Virus record (IMG/VR): IMGVR_UViG_3300028536_000001
Location: 42,513-106,512 of that record
Strand: one strand, 5' to 3'
From: a virus
DNA length: 64,000 nucleotides
Shown: in pieces, positions 7,271 through 15,936 of the stretch
Position numbering within the stretch: the first letter of the stretch is position 1
How the letters are laid out: each line of letters begins with the position of its first letter
Notes under the pieces: model-generated
What the model was told of the DNA's origin: nothing
Databases searched by the model: none
Seen by the model: only the letters and a program-made list of their open reading frames with translations
Program-made: the position numbers and the translations under genes

Positions 7271-9160
7271 TTGTCTGTCCCTGTTGAAGAACTCGAAAGC
7301 ATAAAGTGTAACCCGTCGGTCCTTCGACTGTATTCCAGCAAAACCAAACTGGAGAAACGCGGGAAGGATCTTTTCGGAATATGCCCGCTGCATAGTGAAA
7401 AGTCGGGATCGTTTACTGTATCCCAAGACTCTCGTGGGTTTTGGTTGTGGCACTGCTTCGGCGGGTGCGGTGGCGGAGATATATTGTCTTTTGTCCAGAA
7501 AACGGATAAATGCACTTTCAACGAAGCAGTCAAAACGGTGCAAGATTTTCTTGGTTCCGATCCTAAAAAATCTCACGTGGATAAAATCTTCAAGCCACTA
7601 GAAGAGAAGCCAAAGGAGTATAAAACTTTCACCTTGGCTGAATACAAAAAGCTGGAAGACGCTCTTGCGAGCAGTTCAGAGGGAATGAAGTGGCTTCAGG
7701 AACAGAGGGGAATTACCTACGAGACTGCGAAGAGATTGCATGTTGGGTTTCGGCAGGATTTGGGAAAAATAGGCGAGAAGGACCCGAAAATCCAAGAAGT
7801 TCGCAACAAGGGATGGATCGCATTTCCTTATTTCGAGGATGATAAAGTTGTTCTAATCAAGTACCGCTCTGTGATACAAAAGATTACGGCGCGTCAACCG
7901 GGTATGAAAACTACTCTGTTTGGGTTGGAGAGTATTGACCCTTTTGAACCAATTGTGGTCGTGGAGGGGGAACCGGACCGGATTATTATGGAGCAGGCCG
8001 GATTTCGATCTGTAGCCCTTCCTATGTCCGGATTCACCCTGACCCCAGAACTGAGAGATGCGCTTGAATGCGCAGACGGTATTATCCTGGCGGGTGACTG
8101 CGATCAAGGTCCCGGTATCAAGGCGATGGAACGACTAAAACAGGATTTCGGTGATAAAGCAATTCTGGTCAAGTGGCCCGATGGCTACAAGGATGCGAAC
8201 GAAACTTTCATAAGGTGCAATAAAATGGACGTAAACGCCTTTAAGGACCATTTTAATGAACTTATCGCCCGGTCGAAAAGCCAGCCGATGCCCGGAGTTT
8301 ACGGATTGGCTGACAGTATGCTATCTCACGATGAAGGAACGTTAACTGACCACCCCAATAGGCTAAAATTTCCTTGGCCATCGGTAGATAAAATGGCGAT
8401 TCTAGTTCCCGGCGCGGTAGTGTTTTCAACCGCCACATCCACTGGTTGCGGAAAAACTCAGCTATGGATGAACGCAACTCTGCACGGAGCTAGAAAACAC
8501 GGAGAAATCGTTCTTTCGTACCAATGCGAGCTTAGTGTAGAGGAGTATAAGAACATCGTGGCCGCTCATGTTTTAGCACGTGATCGTAACACTTTGACGG
8601 GAGCCGACTACAAAAAAACATTTGCATTGATCAAGGATTTGCGGTATTATGTTGGTAGAGATACTACTCTGACTGATGTAAACTCAGTATTAGACTTAAT
8701 AGAAGCCGCCGTCAAGAGGTTGGGGGTGACTGTTGTGGTTCTGGATCATATTCACTTTTTGACTCGTACGGCATCAGACGAAATTAAAGCTCAGTCTCAA
8801 GCCATGCAGCGAATAAAAAATATGGCTCAGACTTATGGTTTGAAGTTCATAGTAATTGGACAGCCGAGAAAAGCCGATTCAAAAACAAAAGGAAAATCTC
8901 TACATATTTCGGATGCTAAGGGTTCCGAAGCCGTAACTGCGGATGCAGACGCTGTGTATTTTTTACACAGAGAGGTCGTAAAAAATATCGATCCCGCAAA
9001 TCCACCGATGGATGAATACGGACCGGAAACTGAGATTCATCTTAAAAAGGCTCGGTCCAAAGGAAGAGGCGCTGCGTACGCTAAACTTTATTTCCAAGGT
9101 TCTATTTCTACTTTTTTAGAATTGAGTAACCATGATGAAGAGGACATGTTCGCACAGTGA
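7271..9160 (+). CDS. Primase-helicase (CHC2/Toprim plus RecA-type helicase)
   Basis: 629 residues from a TTG start with GAGG upstream. A primase zinc finger spans residues 38-66 (CPLH...HCFGGC). A Toprim domain follows at about 235-285 (VVVEGEPDR, then LAGDCDQGPG). The C-terminal half is a DnaB/T7 gp4-like helicase with Walker A STGCGKTQ near residue 392, Walker B VVVLDHIHFL near 490, and VIGQPRK. Fused primase-helicases prime and unwind at the phage fork. The 17-bp palindrome at 7492 encodes part of FVQKTDK just after the zinc finger. Confidence 0.9.
   Translation: MSVPVEELESIKCNPSVLRLYSSKTKLEKRGKDLFGICPLHSEKSGSFTVSQDSRGFWLWHCFGGCGGGDILSFVQKTDKCTFNEAVKTVQDFLGSDPKKSHVDKIFKPLEEKPKEYKTFTLAEYKKLEDALASSSEGMKWLQEQRGITYETAKRLHVGFRQDLGKIGEKDPKIQEVRNKGWIAFPYFEDDKVVLIKYRSVIQKITARQPGMKTTLFGLESIDPFEPIVVVEGEPDRIIMEQAGFRSVALPMSGFTLTPELRDALECADGIILAGDCDQGPGIKAMERLKQDFGDKAILVKWPDGYKDANETFIRCNKMDVNAFKDHFNELIARSKSQPMPGVYGLADSMLSHDEGTLTDHPNRLKFPWPSVDKMAILVPGAVVFSTATSTGCGKTQLWMNATLHGARKHGEIVLSYQCELSVEEYKNIVAAHVLARDRNTLTGADYKKTFALIKDLRYYVGRDTTLTDVNSVLDLIEAAVKRLGVTVVVLDHIHFLTRTASDEIKAQSQAMQRIKNMAQTYGLKFIVIGQPRKADSKTKGKSLHISDAKGSEAVTADADAVYFLHREVVKNIDPANPPMDEYGPETEIHLKKARSKGRGAAYAKLYFQGSISTFLELSNHDEEDMFAQ
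7492..7508. repeat. 17-bp palindrome copy
   Basis: TGTCCAGAAAACGGATA, one arm mismatch; codes VQKTD in the primase. Confidence 0.6.
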
Positions 9161-9756
9161 TGATTGAAAAACAATGTACAAAATGTAAGGAATCGAAATC
9201 TCTAGAATTGTTTCCTAAATCCAGTAAGAGTAGGGATAAGAAAGCTTGGGTATGTAAGGCGTGTGCAAAAGAATATCATCGTTTACGATACGTGAATAAC
9301 AAAGAACTTATAAATGAAAGAAACAAAGCATGGGCTCGAAATAACCCCGAAAAGATGGCAGCGTGTCGTAATAGCTGGAACAGCCGAAATCTCGACAGAA
9401 TTAAAAGAAATTGCAAAAGATGGCAAAGTGAAAGATCTAGACCGACAAAACAGGGAATAACTAACGAACAGCATCAAGATCTTTTAAACTATACCGAACG
9501 TAAATGCTTTATTTGCGGATACCTAGATGAAGGCGATTCGAATAGATGGGCTTTGGATCACGATTATAAATGTCACCCGAAGAAAGGTTACTCTTGCGTA
9601 AAATGTATTCGTGGTGTACTTTGTAAGAACTGCAATACAGGTCTAGGGCATTTCAAAGATCATGTGGAGAACTTGGAAAAAGCTATTGAATACCTAAAAG
9701 AACCACCCGCAAAGAATATGTCTTGGAGCAAGTATGGGGAGTTTCAAAATGAATAA
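9160..9756 (+). CDS. Endonuclease VII/HNH-type nuclease
   Basis: 198 residues; ATG at 9160 overlaps the helicase stop (a GTG one codon earlier is possible). The N-terminal zinc ribbon (CTKCKESKSLELF...VCKAC) is common in phage HNH proteins. The C-terminal core CFICGYLDEG...ALDHDYKC...RGVLCKNCNTGLGHFKDH matches the endonuclease VII family. Probably a free-standing homing nuclease behind the helicase gene; a Holliday-junction role is possible but less likely given the ribbon. Confidence 0.8.
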   Translation: MIEKQCTKCKESKSLELFPKSSKSRDKKAWVCKACAKEYHRLRYVNNKELINERNKAWARNNPEKMAACRNSWNSRNLDRIKRNCKRWQSERSRPTKQGITNEQHQDLLNYTERKCFICGYLDEGDSNRWALDHDYKCHPKKGYSCVKCIRGVLCKNCNTGLGHFKDHVENLEKAIEYLKEPPAKNMSWSKYGEFQNE

Positions 9757-9847
9757 CGCATTCGACGTCATCACAGTTGCGGCAGAGTTCATAAAAACGT
9801 TCCTAGAAATCAGTCATCAAGAAGAACCGGAGGACATGTTTCAATGA
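9749..9847 (+). CDS. Small hypothetical protein
   Basis: 32 residues overlapping the nuclease end by eight bases and the next gene by four. Its last residues EEPEDMF resemble the primase-helicase C-terminus (DEEDMFAQ), suggesting it is a displaced remnant or duplication of that tail left by nuclease insertion. Confidence 0.35.
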   Translation: MNNAFDVITVAAEFIKTFLEISHQEEPEDMFQ

Positions 9848-10026
9848 TATTTGATATCATACTACGTCTTTTACCCGATATAATACCGAGAGGTTGCGGC
9901 TTGTTTATGGCCGTGTACGCGACCTACTTAGTGTTTCACTATCCAACGAACGGGCATGAACTGCTGCTAGCATTATTGCTGTTTGTGCTGACAGCATTTA
10001 CTTGGCCCGTGGAAATTAGACCATGA
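9844..10026 (+). CDS. Small membrane protein
   Basis: 60 residues with two hydrophobic stretches (GLFMAVYATYLVF and LLLALLLFVLTAF) separated by a short loop. Sits between replication genes with ATGA overlaps on both sides. Function unknown. Confidence 0.5.
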   Translation: MIFDIILRLLPDIIPRGCGLFMAVYATYLVFHYPTNGHELLLALLLFVLTAFTWPVEIRP

Positions 10027-11072
10027 ATATTGTTCTACCAACTCTTAAACCGCTCATCAAACGCGTTGCTGCGGTCAAGTCTGAGGTAATTATCCTGGAT
10101 ACCGAGCATGGCATACTGGCCGCTAAGGAACAGAACCTAGCCGCCTGGGTTGAGGACGAGTCCCTGAAAGATTCAGAAAAAGTGGTATACTTTTTCCCAA
10201 GCCGAAAGTTCACAACCTCCGTTAACCGCATGTCTGGAATCCTATCTGTCCAGAAAACGGACAAGGGTTATTCTCTTGTCTCAAACAAGACCAGAATCGA
10301 TTTGGAAGAAGCAAAAACCGCTTGGCGGTACGAGCCTGCTGATGCCTTGCAAATCTGCCTCAACACGGCAATTTTACAAGAGCTGATCAAGTTCGTCCAA
10401 ATTGCTCCAGATTCCAAGCAAACGGGGTTGACATATTCTGGGATGGTCTCTTTGGTCGGCACGGAAGATCCGCTCGGGGGGTCAATCGAAGCAATCGCAA
10501 CGGATGGTAAACGTATCGCAAGTTTATCGATTCCTGCGGATGTGCAACAATCCTTTTCGGTGCTGTTACCTTCGTCACTAATTCCAATAATTCCCACACT
10601 TTCTGATGAAAAAACCTTGCTTTTTGACGACTCTCGTGTTAGTATTATTAAGAGTGGTAAATTTACTGCGCGTGCGAACAAATTTACGGATAAATTTCCA
10701 GATGCAAAACGTTTGTTTCCAACAGGTTGTGATTTTATTGCAAGAGTGGATGCAGGAGAATTCCGCGAAGCGCTTGGCCGCTTAGAAGCTGTAATGAACG
10801 AGGAAACCAGGGCAGTCAAGTTGACGTGGGCGCAGAATCTTGAACTTCGTACCGGAAACCAGAGTACGCACGGAAAAGATGAAATTGCGTACCAGACCCT
10901 GCGGGGAAGAGGAAACGAGTTAGCGTTTACTGCCATCTTTGACTGGAAATTCCTGAACGATTTCTTTGAACGAGTAGAAGGACAAGTAACCTGTAGTTAC
11001 TCGGTAGGTAAAAATTTCATAGTACTTCAGAGTAAAGAGAAGAAATATTTGTTAGCGAGGATGGAAAAGTAG
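10023..11072 (+). CDS. DnaN-like sliding clamp
   Basis: 349 residues, close to the size of bacterial beta clamps. Clamp-like signatures are IEAIATDGKRIASL near residue 155, VLLPSSLIPII near 180 and KFPDAKRLFP near 225. It would encircle DNA and tether the polymerase. No polymerase gene is in this window, so it may work with host polymerase III or one encoded elsewhere. Divergent; annotation rests on these motifs, length and position after the primase-helicase. Carries a perfect-arm 17-bp palindrome at 10247. Confidence 0.7.
   Translation: MNIVLPTLKPLIKRVAAVKSEVIILDTEHGILAAKEQNLAAWVEDESLKDSEKVVYFFPSRKFTTSVNRMSGILSVQKTDKGYSLVSNKTRIDLEEAKTAWRYEPADALQICLNTAILQELIKFVQIAPDSKQTGLTYSGMVSLVGTEDPLGGSIEAIATDGKRIASLSIPADVQQSFSVLLPSSLIPIIPTLSDEKTLLFDDSRVSIIKSGKFTARANKFTDKFPDAKRLFPTGCDFIARVDAGEFREALGRLEAVMNEETRAVKLTWAQNLELRTGNQSTHGKDEIAYQTLRGRGNELAFTAIFDWKFLNDFFERVEGQVTCSYSVGKNFIVLQSKEKKYLLARMEK
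10247..10263. repeat. 17-bp palindrome copy
   Basis: TGTCCAGAAAACGGACA, perfect arms; codes VQKTD in the clamp. Confidence 0.7.
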
Positions 11073-11572
11073 TGGCGAATTTGTTCTTCATAAGTGACAC
11101 CCACTTCGGGCACGCTAACATCCTAAACTTTCTGAAGCTGGACGGCACCAAACTACGAGATTTCTCTTCCGTAGAAGAGATGGACGAACATATAATTGAT
11201 CGATGGAACTCAGTGGTTCGCCCGCAAGATCACTGTTATCACCTTGGTGACGTAGCCATGAAACGAAGAGATATAGGTACTGTTTCCCGCTGTAATGGAC
11301 ATAAAAGATTGGTCAGAGGAAATCACGATGTGTACAAGACCAAAGACTATCTTTCCTGTTTTGATGAGATTTACGGAATTCGCGTGCTCGATAATATAAT
11401 TTTTACACACATTCCGATTCATCCAGAAAATATGGGACGGTTTAAAGCAAACGCCCACGGACACATACACGCAAATCCTTCTCCAGAAGGGAACTACATA
11501 AATCTCAGCGTCGAAGCTATAGATTATACACCAATTGCGTTAGAAGATTTGAAAAAGAGGATGGAAAAATAA
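11072..11572 (+). CDS. Metallophosphoesterase
   Basis: 166 residues, GTG start sharing one base with the clamp stop. Motifs FISDTHFGHANI, HLGDV, RGNHD, THIPIHP and AHGHIHA match small phage/bacterial calcineurin-like phosphoesterases. Substrate unknown. Confidence 0.85.
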   Translation: MANLFFISDTHFGHANILNFLKLDGTKLRDFSSVEEMDEHIIDRWNSVVRPQDHCYHLGDVAMKRRDIGTVSRCNGHKRLVRGNHDVYKTKDYLSCFDEIYGIRVLDNIIFTHIPIHPENMGRFKANAHGHIHANPSPEGNYINLSVEAIDYTPIALEDLKKRMEK

Positions 11573-11739
11573 TGGAATTAAATGATCTTAAGGCGATAAT
11601 GGCGGCAACTCTCTTATCTGGATCAGTTAAATTGGAAGCAAATCGTACTTTGCGTGGACCTACCGAGATAGAAATACAAACGGCTGTTCGTCACGCTGAA
11701 AGTATATGGGAAGAAGTTTTAAGACAGGAAAGCAAATGA
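11572..11739 (+). CDS. Small hypothetical protein
   Basis: 55 residues, start overlapping the phosphoesterase stop. Helical (AIMAATLLSGSVKLEANRT, then AVRHAESIWEEVLRQ). Resembles small phage proteins of unknown role. Confidence 0.5.
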   Translation: MELNDLKAIMAATLLSGSVKLEANRTLRGPTEIEIQTAVRHAESIWEEVLRQESK

Positions 11740-11936
11740 TTTATTTCTTGGCTGCGTGGTGGTTGAGTGGGATAGTAAGTGTGATAATGATGCAAAGGCA
11801 GCCACCATACAGGGATATTACTGTGTTTGATTTGTTTTGGGCTGTGTCTATAGGACTTTTAATAGGTATATTCGGATTTATAATACTCCTGCCAGATACA
11901 TTCTGGACAACTACCGTGATAAGGAAGAAAAAGTGA
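11736..11936 (+). CDS. Small two-span membrane protein
   Basis: 66 residues; ATG overlaps previous stop. Hydrophobic segments IYFLAAWWLSGIVSVIMM and LFWAVSIGLLIGIFGFIILL, basic tail RKKK. Holin is possible but no lysis gene is adjacent. Confidence 0.5.
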   Translation: MIYFLAAWWLSGIVSVIMMQRQPPYRDITVFDLFWAVSIGLLIGIFGFIILLPDTFWTTTVIRKKK

Positions 11937-12574
11937 CTGAACTAACAGTAGAAGAACTACTCGAAGCGCAGAGTCTCAAAGATGAGATTGACCAGATTGC
12001 GGAGGGTATCGCAACCGGCGAACGGGATCTCAACACCAGTTGGGTTAAGCTGGGGTCTCGTGTCCACAAGGTGCGATCAAAGAAGTACTGGAAGACCTAC
12101 GGAGCGCACAGTTTTGGCGCGTATGTACTTAGCTTGGAGCCAAAGATTCAGAAAAAGCGGTCGCAAGTATACGTCTGTGTGGGTGTGATCGAAACTCTCG
12201 GTTCGCAACTGAGTGACGAGCAACTTGAAGAGATGGGTATTACACGGGCTTCGGTGCTCAAAAAGTACGTTCAAAGTTCAGGAAAGATAGTTCCCCAAAT
12301 TCTGATCGATGCTGCTCTCGACCGAACTAAAGATATTGATCAGTTTCGAGCGGATGTCTCCAGTGAGCTACACGAAGTTCCGCAGGAAAAGGGTTCATGG
12401 TGGGAGTTAGGTGGGTTCTTCGTGACCCCCGAAGAGAAAATTCTAATTGAAGATACTATTGAAATGACCAGACAGGTAGACCCGGTTATTCCGCACGATA
12501 TTCCAGAACATGAGCAGAACAAATTGACATTTTTGCGTTTGTGCATGGAATTTAGATCTACATACGGAGGGTAA
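11933..12574 (+). CDS. Hypothetical protein
   Basis: 213 residues from a GTG that overlaps the previous stop (ATGA-type junction). The region NTSWVKLGSRVHKVRSKKYWKTYGAHSF followed by helices could be a DNA-binding module, but no family is firmly recognised. C-terminal part acidic. Confidence 0.55.
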   Translation: MTELTVEELLEAQSLKDEIDQIAEGIATGERDLNTSWVKLGSRVHKVRSKKYWKTYGAHSFGAYVLSLEPKIQKKRSQVYVCVGVIETLGSQLSDEQLEEMGITRASVLKKYVQSSGKIVPQILIDAALDRTKDIDQFRADVSSELHEVPQEKGSWWELGGFFVTPEEKILIEDTIEMTRQVDPVIPHDIPEHEQNKLTFLRLCMEFRSTYGG

Positions 12575-12575
12575 T

Positions 12576-13016
12576 ATGAAATATTTTCTCGCTGTGTTTC
12601 TCCTGACCTCAACTCTTGGCTGCGGAAACCAACCCGATGTTGTCAAAGTACAAGTTGAAACTAAAATCCAAGGGTTTGATTTTCCGCATATTTTGTTCAT
12701 TCGCGGTCATCGCTGGGTGGTTATCCTCGATGAAACAAATTACATGGATAACCATCACATATTTGGTGAGACGAACTGCAAGGACGAGGAGATTCTCGTA
12801 AAAAGCGGACTAACTGTTGCAAACCAAAGAGATACACTATTCCATGAGATCCTGCACGCAGGAACCTGCACCGAAAGCAAAGATGGCGATGTGAATAATC
12901 TCTACTGGAACTCCTCTACCCCAGAAAAACATGAAGGAATTTATAGGCTGTCACAGTATCTGACGGAACTGTTTTATGAAAACCCTGAGTTAGTTAAATA
13001 TTTGGCGGGACAATAA
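12576..13016 (+). CDS. Putative lipoprotein with HExxH metalloprotease motif
   Basis: 146 residues. N-terminus MKYFLAVFLLTSTLGCGNQ is a signal peptide with a lipobox-like LGC, giving a mature chain starting at Cys16. FHEILHAG near residue 90 is a zincin HExxH motif, with Cys residues on either side (NCKDEE, GTCTES). It may be exported and act at the host envelope, for example on a receptor or superinfecting phage. The lipobox is not ideal, so a plain Sec signal is the alternative. Confidence 0.55.
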   Translation: MKYFLAVFLLTSTLGCGNQPDVVKVQVETKIQGFDFPHILFIRGHRWVVILDETNYMDNHHIFGETNCKDEEILVKSGLTVANQRDTLFHEILHAGTCTESKDGDVNNLYWNSSTPEKHEGIYRLSQYLTELFYENPELVKYLAGQ

Positions 13017-13018
13017 AT

Positions 13019-13210
13019 ATGCCGTGTTCAGATAATCAAGATTGGGGCGAGCCAGTTCAGATGAAGGCAGCACTAGACTACGCCACGAGGGTTGCGTGTG
13101 AACTGGGAGCGATAGTGGTGCTATGCAATCTTTGGGAAGATCTATCCGAAGATGCTAAAAACTGGTTGAAACATCACGAACAAATGGATAAGCAGAGGCG
13201 TAGTGGCTAA
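13019..13210 (+). CDS. Small hypothetical protein
   Basis: 63 residues; ALDYATRVACELGAIVVLCNLWEDLSEDAKNWLKHH is a helical body. Overlaps the next gene by eight bases. Confidence 0.5.
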   Translation: MPCSDNQDWGEPVQMKAALDYATRVACELGAIVVLCNLWEDLSEDAKNWLKHHEQMDKQRRSG

Positions 13211-13544
13211 ACAGCTCGTCTTTGTGGAAATCCGCGAGTCCAAGATATACCGCATCCTCCGGACAAACGCGGATGCTTGGCGGTTACCTTCTGAGACAGT
13301 GCAACAGTGGCCTAGAGCAGAGGCAGTCAAGACTATACGGCAGCAGGTTTTTGAGCGGTCTAAGGGTGAATGCGAGGACTGCGGTAAACGGATTACCTGG
13401 GACAACGGGGAGTTGAACGAGATTGTTCCAAAAAGCTCTGGAGGAGAAGTTAGTATGGAAAATTGTAACTTTATTTGTCATGCGTGCCATCAAGGGCGGG
13501 CTGATTCTTATCATGGAGATCGTAGATGGGGAGGAAGACAATGA
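13203..13544 (+). CDS. HNH-fold protein with altered active site
   Basis: 113 residues from GTG. Cys pairs CEDCG and CHAC and the frame LNEIVPKSSGGEVSMENCNFICHACH follow the HNH pattern. The usual catalytic pair HH before IVP is replaced by NE, so cleavage may be lost or use another residue. Could be a decayed homing nuclease or a retained structural zinc domain. Confidence 0.65.
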   Translation: MAKQLVFVEIRESKIYRILRTNADAWRLPSETVQQWPRAEAVKTIRQQVFERSKGECEDCGKRITWDNGELNEIVPKSSGGEVSMENCNFICHACHQGRADSYHGDRRWGGRQ

Positions 13545-13720
13545 ACTCAGAAGAAAATATGTTTAAACTACGGTTATTTTTGAGTCTTTTCGGCAGATTA
13601 TTTTTTCATTTATGTGCAGCTTTTTGTTTTGGAACGTGGATGCACAGCGCGTGGGCAGGATTGTTCATGTTCAGTATCTTAGAATTTTTATCTCAAATAT
13701 TTTCAAATAGACAGGAATAA
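13541..13720 (+). CDS. Small membrane protein
   Basis: 59 residues, ATG overlapping the HNH stop, GAGGAAG upstream. Hydrophobic from LFLSLFGRLFF to FMFSILEFLSQIF, two likely spans. Confidence 0.5.
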   Translation: MNSEENMFKLRLFLSLFGRLFFHLCAAFCFGTWMHSAWAGLFMFSILEFLSQIFSNRQE

Positions 13721-13724
13721 CACA

Positions 13725-14033
13725 ATGAAATCAGAAGATCGCAACATACGGGAACTAATCAACGACTGTCCAGCACTACAGACTCTTTTAGAAGTGGTAG
13801 ATTCGGTATGTTCTATAAAAATTACTAAAAGATCCTACGACGGTACAGGAAACGATACTTTGCTGAAAAATAAAACTTTTTGGATTGTAGAGACTTACGA
13901 TGATGTATCGGACCTTCGTCTGACCTGCGCTCATCGTGAAACTTTAGAAGAAGCGGTTGCTGTCACGCTTTCTGAAAAACGCGTACGGGCACCTAGAACA
14001 ATTACCACGGTGTGGACTTCAAAAACATACTGA
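13725..14033 (+). CDS. Hypothetical protein
   Basis: 102 residues, no clear motif. Central beta-like segment KTFWIVETYDD. Immediately upstream of the sigma factor gene. Confidence 0.55.
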   Translation: MKSEDRNIRELINDCPALQTLLEVVDSVCSIKITKRSYDGTGNDTLLKNKTFWIVETYDDVSDLRLTCAHRETLEEAVAVTLSEKRVRAPRTITTVWTSKTY

Positions 14034-14055
14034 GTATTCAGTAAACTAGGGCCAA

Positions 14056-14514
14056 ATGAATCTTTTAAAATGGGAACCACAGATAAAAAAAGCAGTTAAC
14101 ATTTACGGTCGCAAAATATTTGGCTCGGACAAGCAGGATCTCACCCAAAACTGTTATGTGGCGATCCTTCGGGCGTCAGATAGAATTACTCAGGTGGAGC
14201 AGAACAGGGGAGAGGATGCAGCCAAGGGGTATGTATTTGTGATGTGCCGGAACGAGTTGTTGAGTTCTCAGCGTCCTCTGCGAAATGTTCATTTGGTACC
14301 ATTTTTTGATACGGGCACCGCAGCGAAACAGCCGAATGAAAAATTACGCGATGCGGTAGAATGTTTGAAACCCGAAGAACAAGAACTGCTATACGATGTT
14401 TATTATCAAGGATATAGCGTAAGTCAGCTAGCAAAAGCCGCAAACGTACCGATTGGCCGCTTACAGTATCATAAACAAAGAATTTTAAAGGAATTGAAGA
14501 AACTATGCCAGTAA
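14056..14514 (+). CDS. Sigma-70-like RNA polymerase sigma factor
   Basis: 152 residues. Region 2 is seen in DLTQNCYVAILRASDR and GYVFVMCRNELLSS (residues about 28-85), and region 4 helix-turn-helix in GYSVSQLAKAANVPIGRLQYHKQRI (about 118-142). This is the layout of short ECF-like phage sigma factors. It probably directs host polymerase to a class of phage promoters; virion genes without a visible -35/-10 site are candidate targets. Confidence 0.75.
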   Translation: MNLLKWEPQIKKAVNIYGRKIFGSDKQDLTQNCYVAILRASDRITQVEQNRGEDAAKGYVFVMCRNELLSSQRPLRNVHLVPFFDTGTAAKQPNEKLRDAVECLKPEEQELLYDVYYQGYSVSQLAKAANVPIGRLQYHKQRILKELKKLCQ

Positions 14515-14867
14515 CACTTGACGAAAAAATTACAGTAGAATACAATGGTGAAAGATTCACAGGATCTTTGGTTGAAGTTGCACAGACCATTACAATTGTT
14601 TGTGAAAATACAAACTGTCAGAGGGGTGGATTTGACTCCGAGTCTCAGAGACGGACGATAAAGTCAGTTACTTTAGACCCCCAAAACCCTGACAGCGTAC
14701 CGGATGATGCTTGGGAAGTGCTCTACATCGTGAGCTACGATAACACGAAGCGGTCCTTCTGCTCGAAGGGCTGTCTCCAGAGTTTTCTCCAAGCCTACAG
14801 GCCGTTAAAGTCTCCGCGACCGAGTAATGTTGTCCAGTTTCCGGACGGCGAAGGGATAGTAGAATAA
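14505..14867 (+). CDS. Zinc-finger-like hypothetical protein
   Basis: 120 residues overlapping the sigma gene end by ten bases. Two Cys pairs (CENTNCQRGG and FCSKGC) could form one zinc ribbon. Could be a sigma partner, but that is inference from position only. Confidence 0.5.
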   Translation: MPVTLDEKITVEYNGERFTGSLVEVAQTITIVCENTNCQRGGFDSESQRRTIKSVTLDPQNPDSVPDDAWEVLYIVSYDNTKRSFCSKGCLQSFLQAYRPLKSPRPSNVVQFPDGEGIVE

Positions 14868-15079
14868 TGCAAAAACTTACCCGAGAACAGGCAGCAATAA
14901 TCGCAGCTTATACGGGATACATGGCTGGTCCCTTCGATGATTTCCATAAGTACATTGAAGAAAAACTGGGACGGCCTGTTTGGACCCACGAAATAGCCAA
15001 TCCCGAGGTCAATAAATCCATAAAAGATGCTGCAATGCCAGATTTTATGTCACTGTGCGCAGATGGAGTAGTAGAATAA
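14867..15079 (+). CDS. Small hypothetical protein
   Basis: 70 residues. LTREQAAIIAAYTGYMAGPFDDFHKYIEEKLGRPVWTHE resembles a small family of phage proteins of unknown function. One-base overlaps on both sides. Confidence 0.6.
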   Translation: MQKLTREQAAIIAAYTGYMAGPFDDFHKYIEEKLGRPVWTHEIANPEVNKSIKDAAMPDFMSLCADGVVE

Positions 15080-15636
15080 TGAATTTCGAAACATTCCAAA
15101 AATCCGTAAACGCTCTCAAAGCTTGGCGCTTGGCCGCAGATCAACCTTCCCATCATTTTCCAGATTCCCGAGACCCTGAGTTCCATAAACATCTGGTAGA
15201 GCAGGCAGTCACGAGCCAGGATTATGAAATCTCCATTGTTTGTCTGTGTTGCTGGAGAGAAAATCGAGAGGATTTATACGCCGGTGAGATGGCTATTGCT
15301 CATGTAATTAACAACCGGGCGAAACGGGGATGGAACCACGGAAATCAATATATGAACGTGACCGCGAAGAACCAATTTTCTTCAATGGTAATTCCCGGAG
15401 ATCTCCAACTGGATAAGTATCCGCTTGAAAATGATGTTGAGTTCGGAAAGTTGCTTGAGAATATCGACGATCTTTATAGAGGCGAATTGATAGACCGTAC
15501 AGACGGAGCGGTGTACTATGCCAATCTGAAGTATATCCAACCCGGAGGTTGGTTTGCCCGAAACATAATTTCTAATTCTGCTAAGTTTCCGAGACTAGCT
15601 GTGATTGGACGCACAACGTACTTTGGAGAGAAATAA
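15079..15636 (+). CDS. SleB-like cell wall hydrolase
   Basis: 185 residues; ATG overlaps the previous stop. WRENREDLYAGEMAIAHVIN NRAKRGW, then FSSMVIPGD and TDGAVYYANL, match the SleB/Hydrolase_2 family that cuts peptidoglycan (lytic transglycosylase type). A Glu in YAGEMAIAH is the expected catalytic residue. No signal peptide, so it would need a holin or serve as endolysin. The coiled-coil membrane protein at 16582 may be its partner. Confidence 0.7.
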   Translation: MNFETFQKSVNALKAWRLAADQPSHHFPDSRDPEFHKHLVEQAVTSQDYEISIVCLCCWRENREDLYAGEMAIAHVINNRAKRGWNHGNQYMNVTAKNQFSSMVIPGDLQLDKYPLENDVEFGKLLENIDDLYRGELIDRTDGAVYYANLKYIQPGGWFARNIISNSAKFPRLAVIGRTTYFGEK

Positions 15637-15637
15637 T

Positions 15638-15916
15638 ATGGGAACCGGACGATCCTACGTCGAATCTAATGCTAGTCAACATCAAAGTACTGATCAATTG
15701 AATATAACATCTCACGGTTGCAGTACAAAAATTTTTGCAAACGGAAAAACTGTATTTCATAGATTTAATTTTTCAAGTTCGGATATTCCAATAATCCGAA
15801 GCTACGAAGACGGAATAAAAGTTGGATGTACGTTCATTACCAACGAAGCCGTTGAACTTATCTACAATCTTCACAAATCGTTTTTAGACGGTACCAATTC
15901 CAAAACACATCAATAG
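15638..15916 (+). CDS. Hypothetical protein
   Basis: 92 residues, polar start, no known motif. Ends one base inside the palindrome copy at 15915. Confidence 0.55.
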   Translation: MGTGRSYVESNASQHQSTDQLNITSHGCSTKIFANGKTVFHRFNFSSSDIPIIRSYEDGIKVGCTFITNEAVELIYNLHKSFLDGTNSKTHQ

Positions 15917-15931
15917 TCCCTTTTCTGGATA
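15915..15931. repeat. 17-bp palindrome copy, degenerate
   Basis: AGTCCCTTTTCTGGATA, almost wholly intergenic, six bases before the endonuclease VII start. Confidence 0.5.
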
Positions 15932-15936
15932 GCCAA

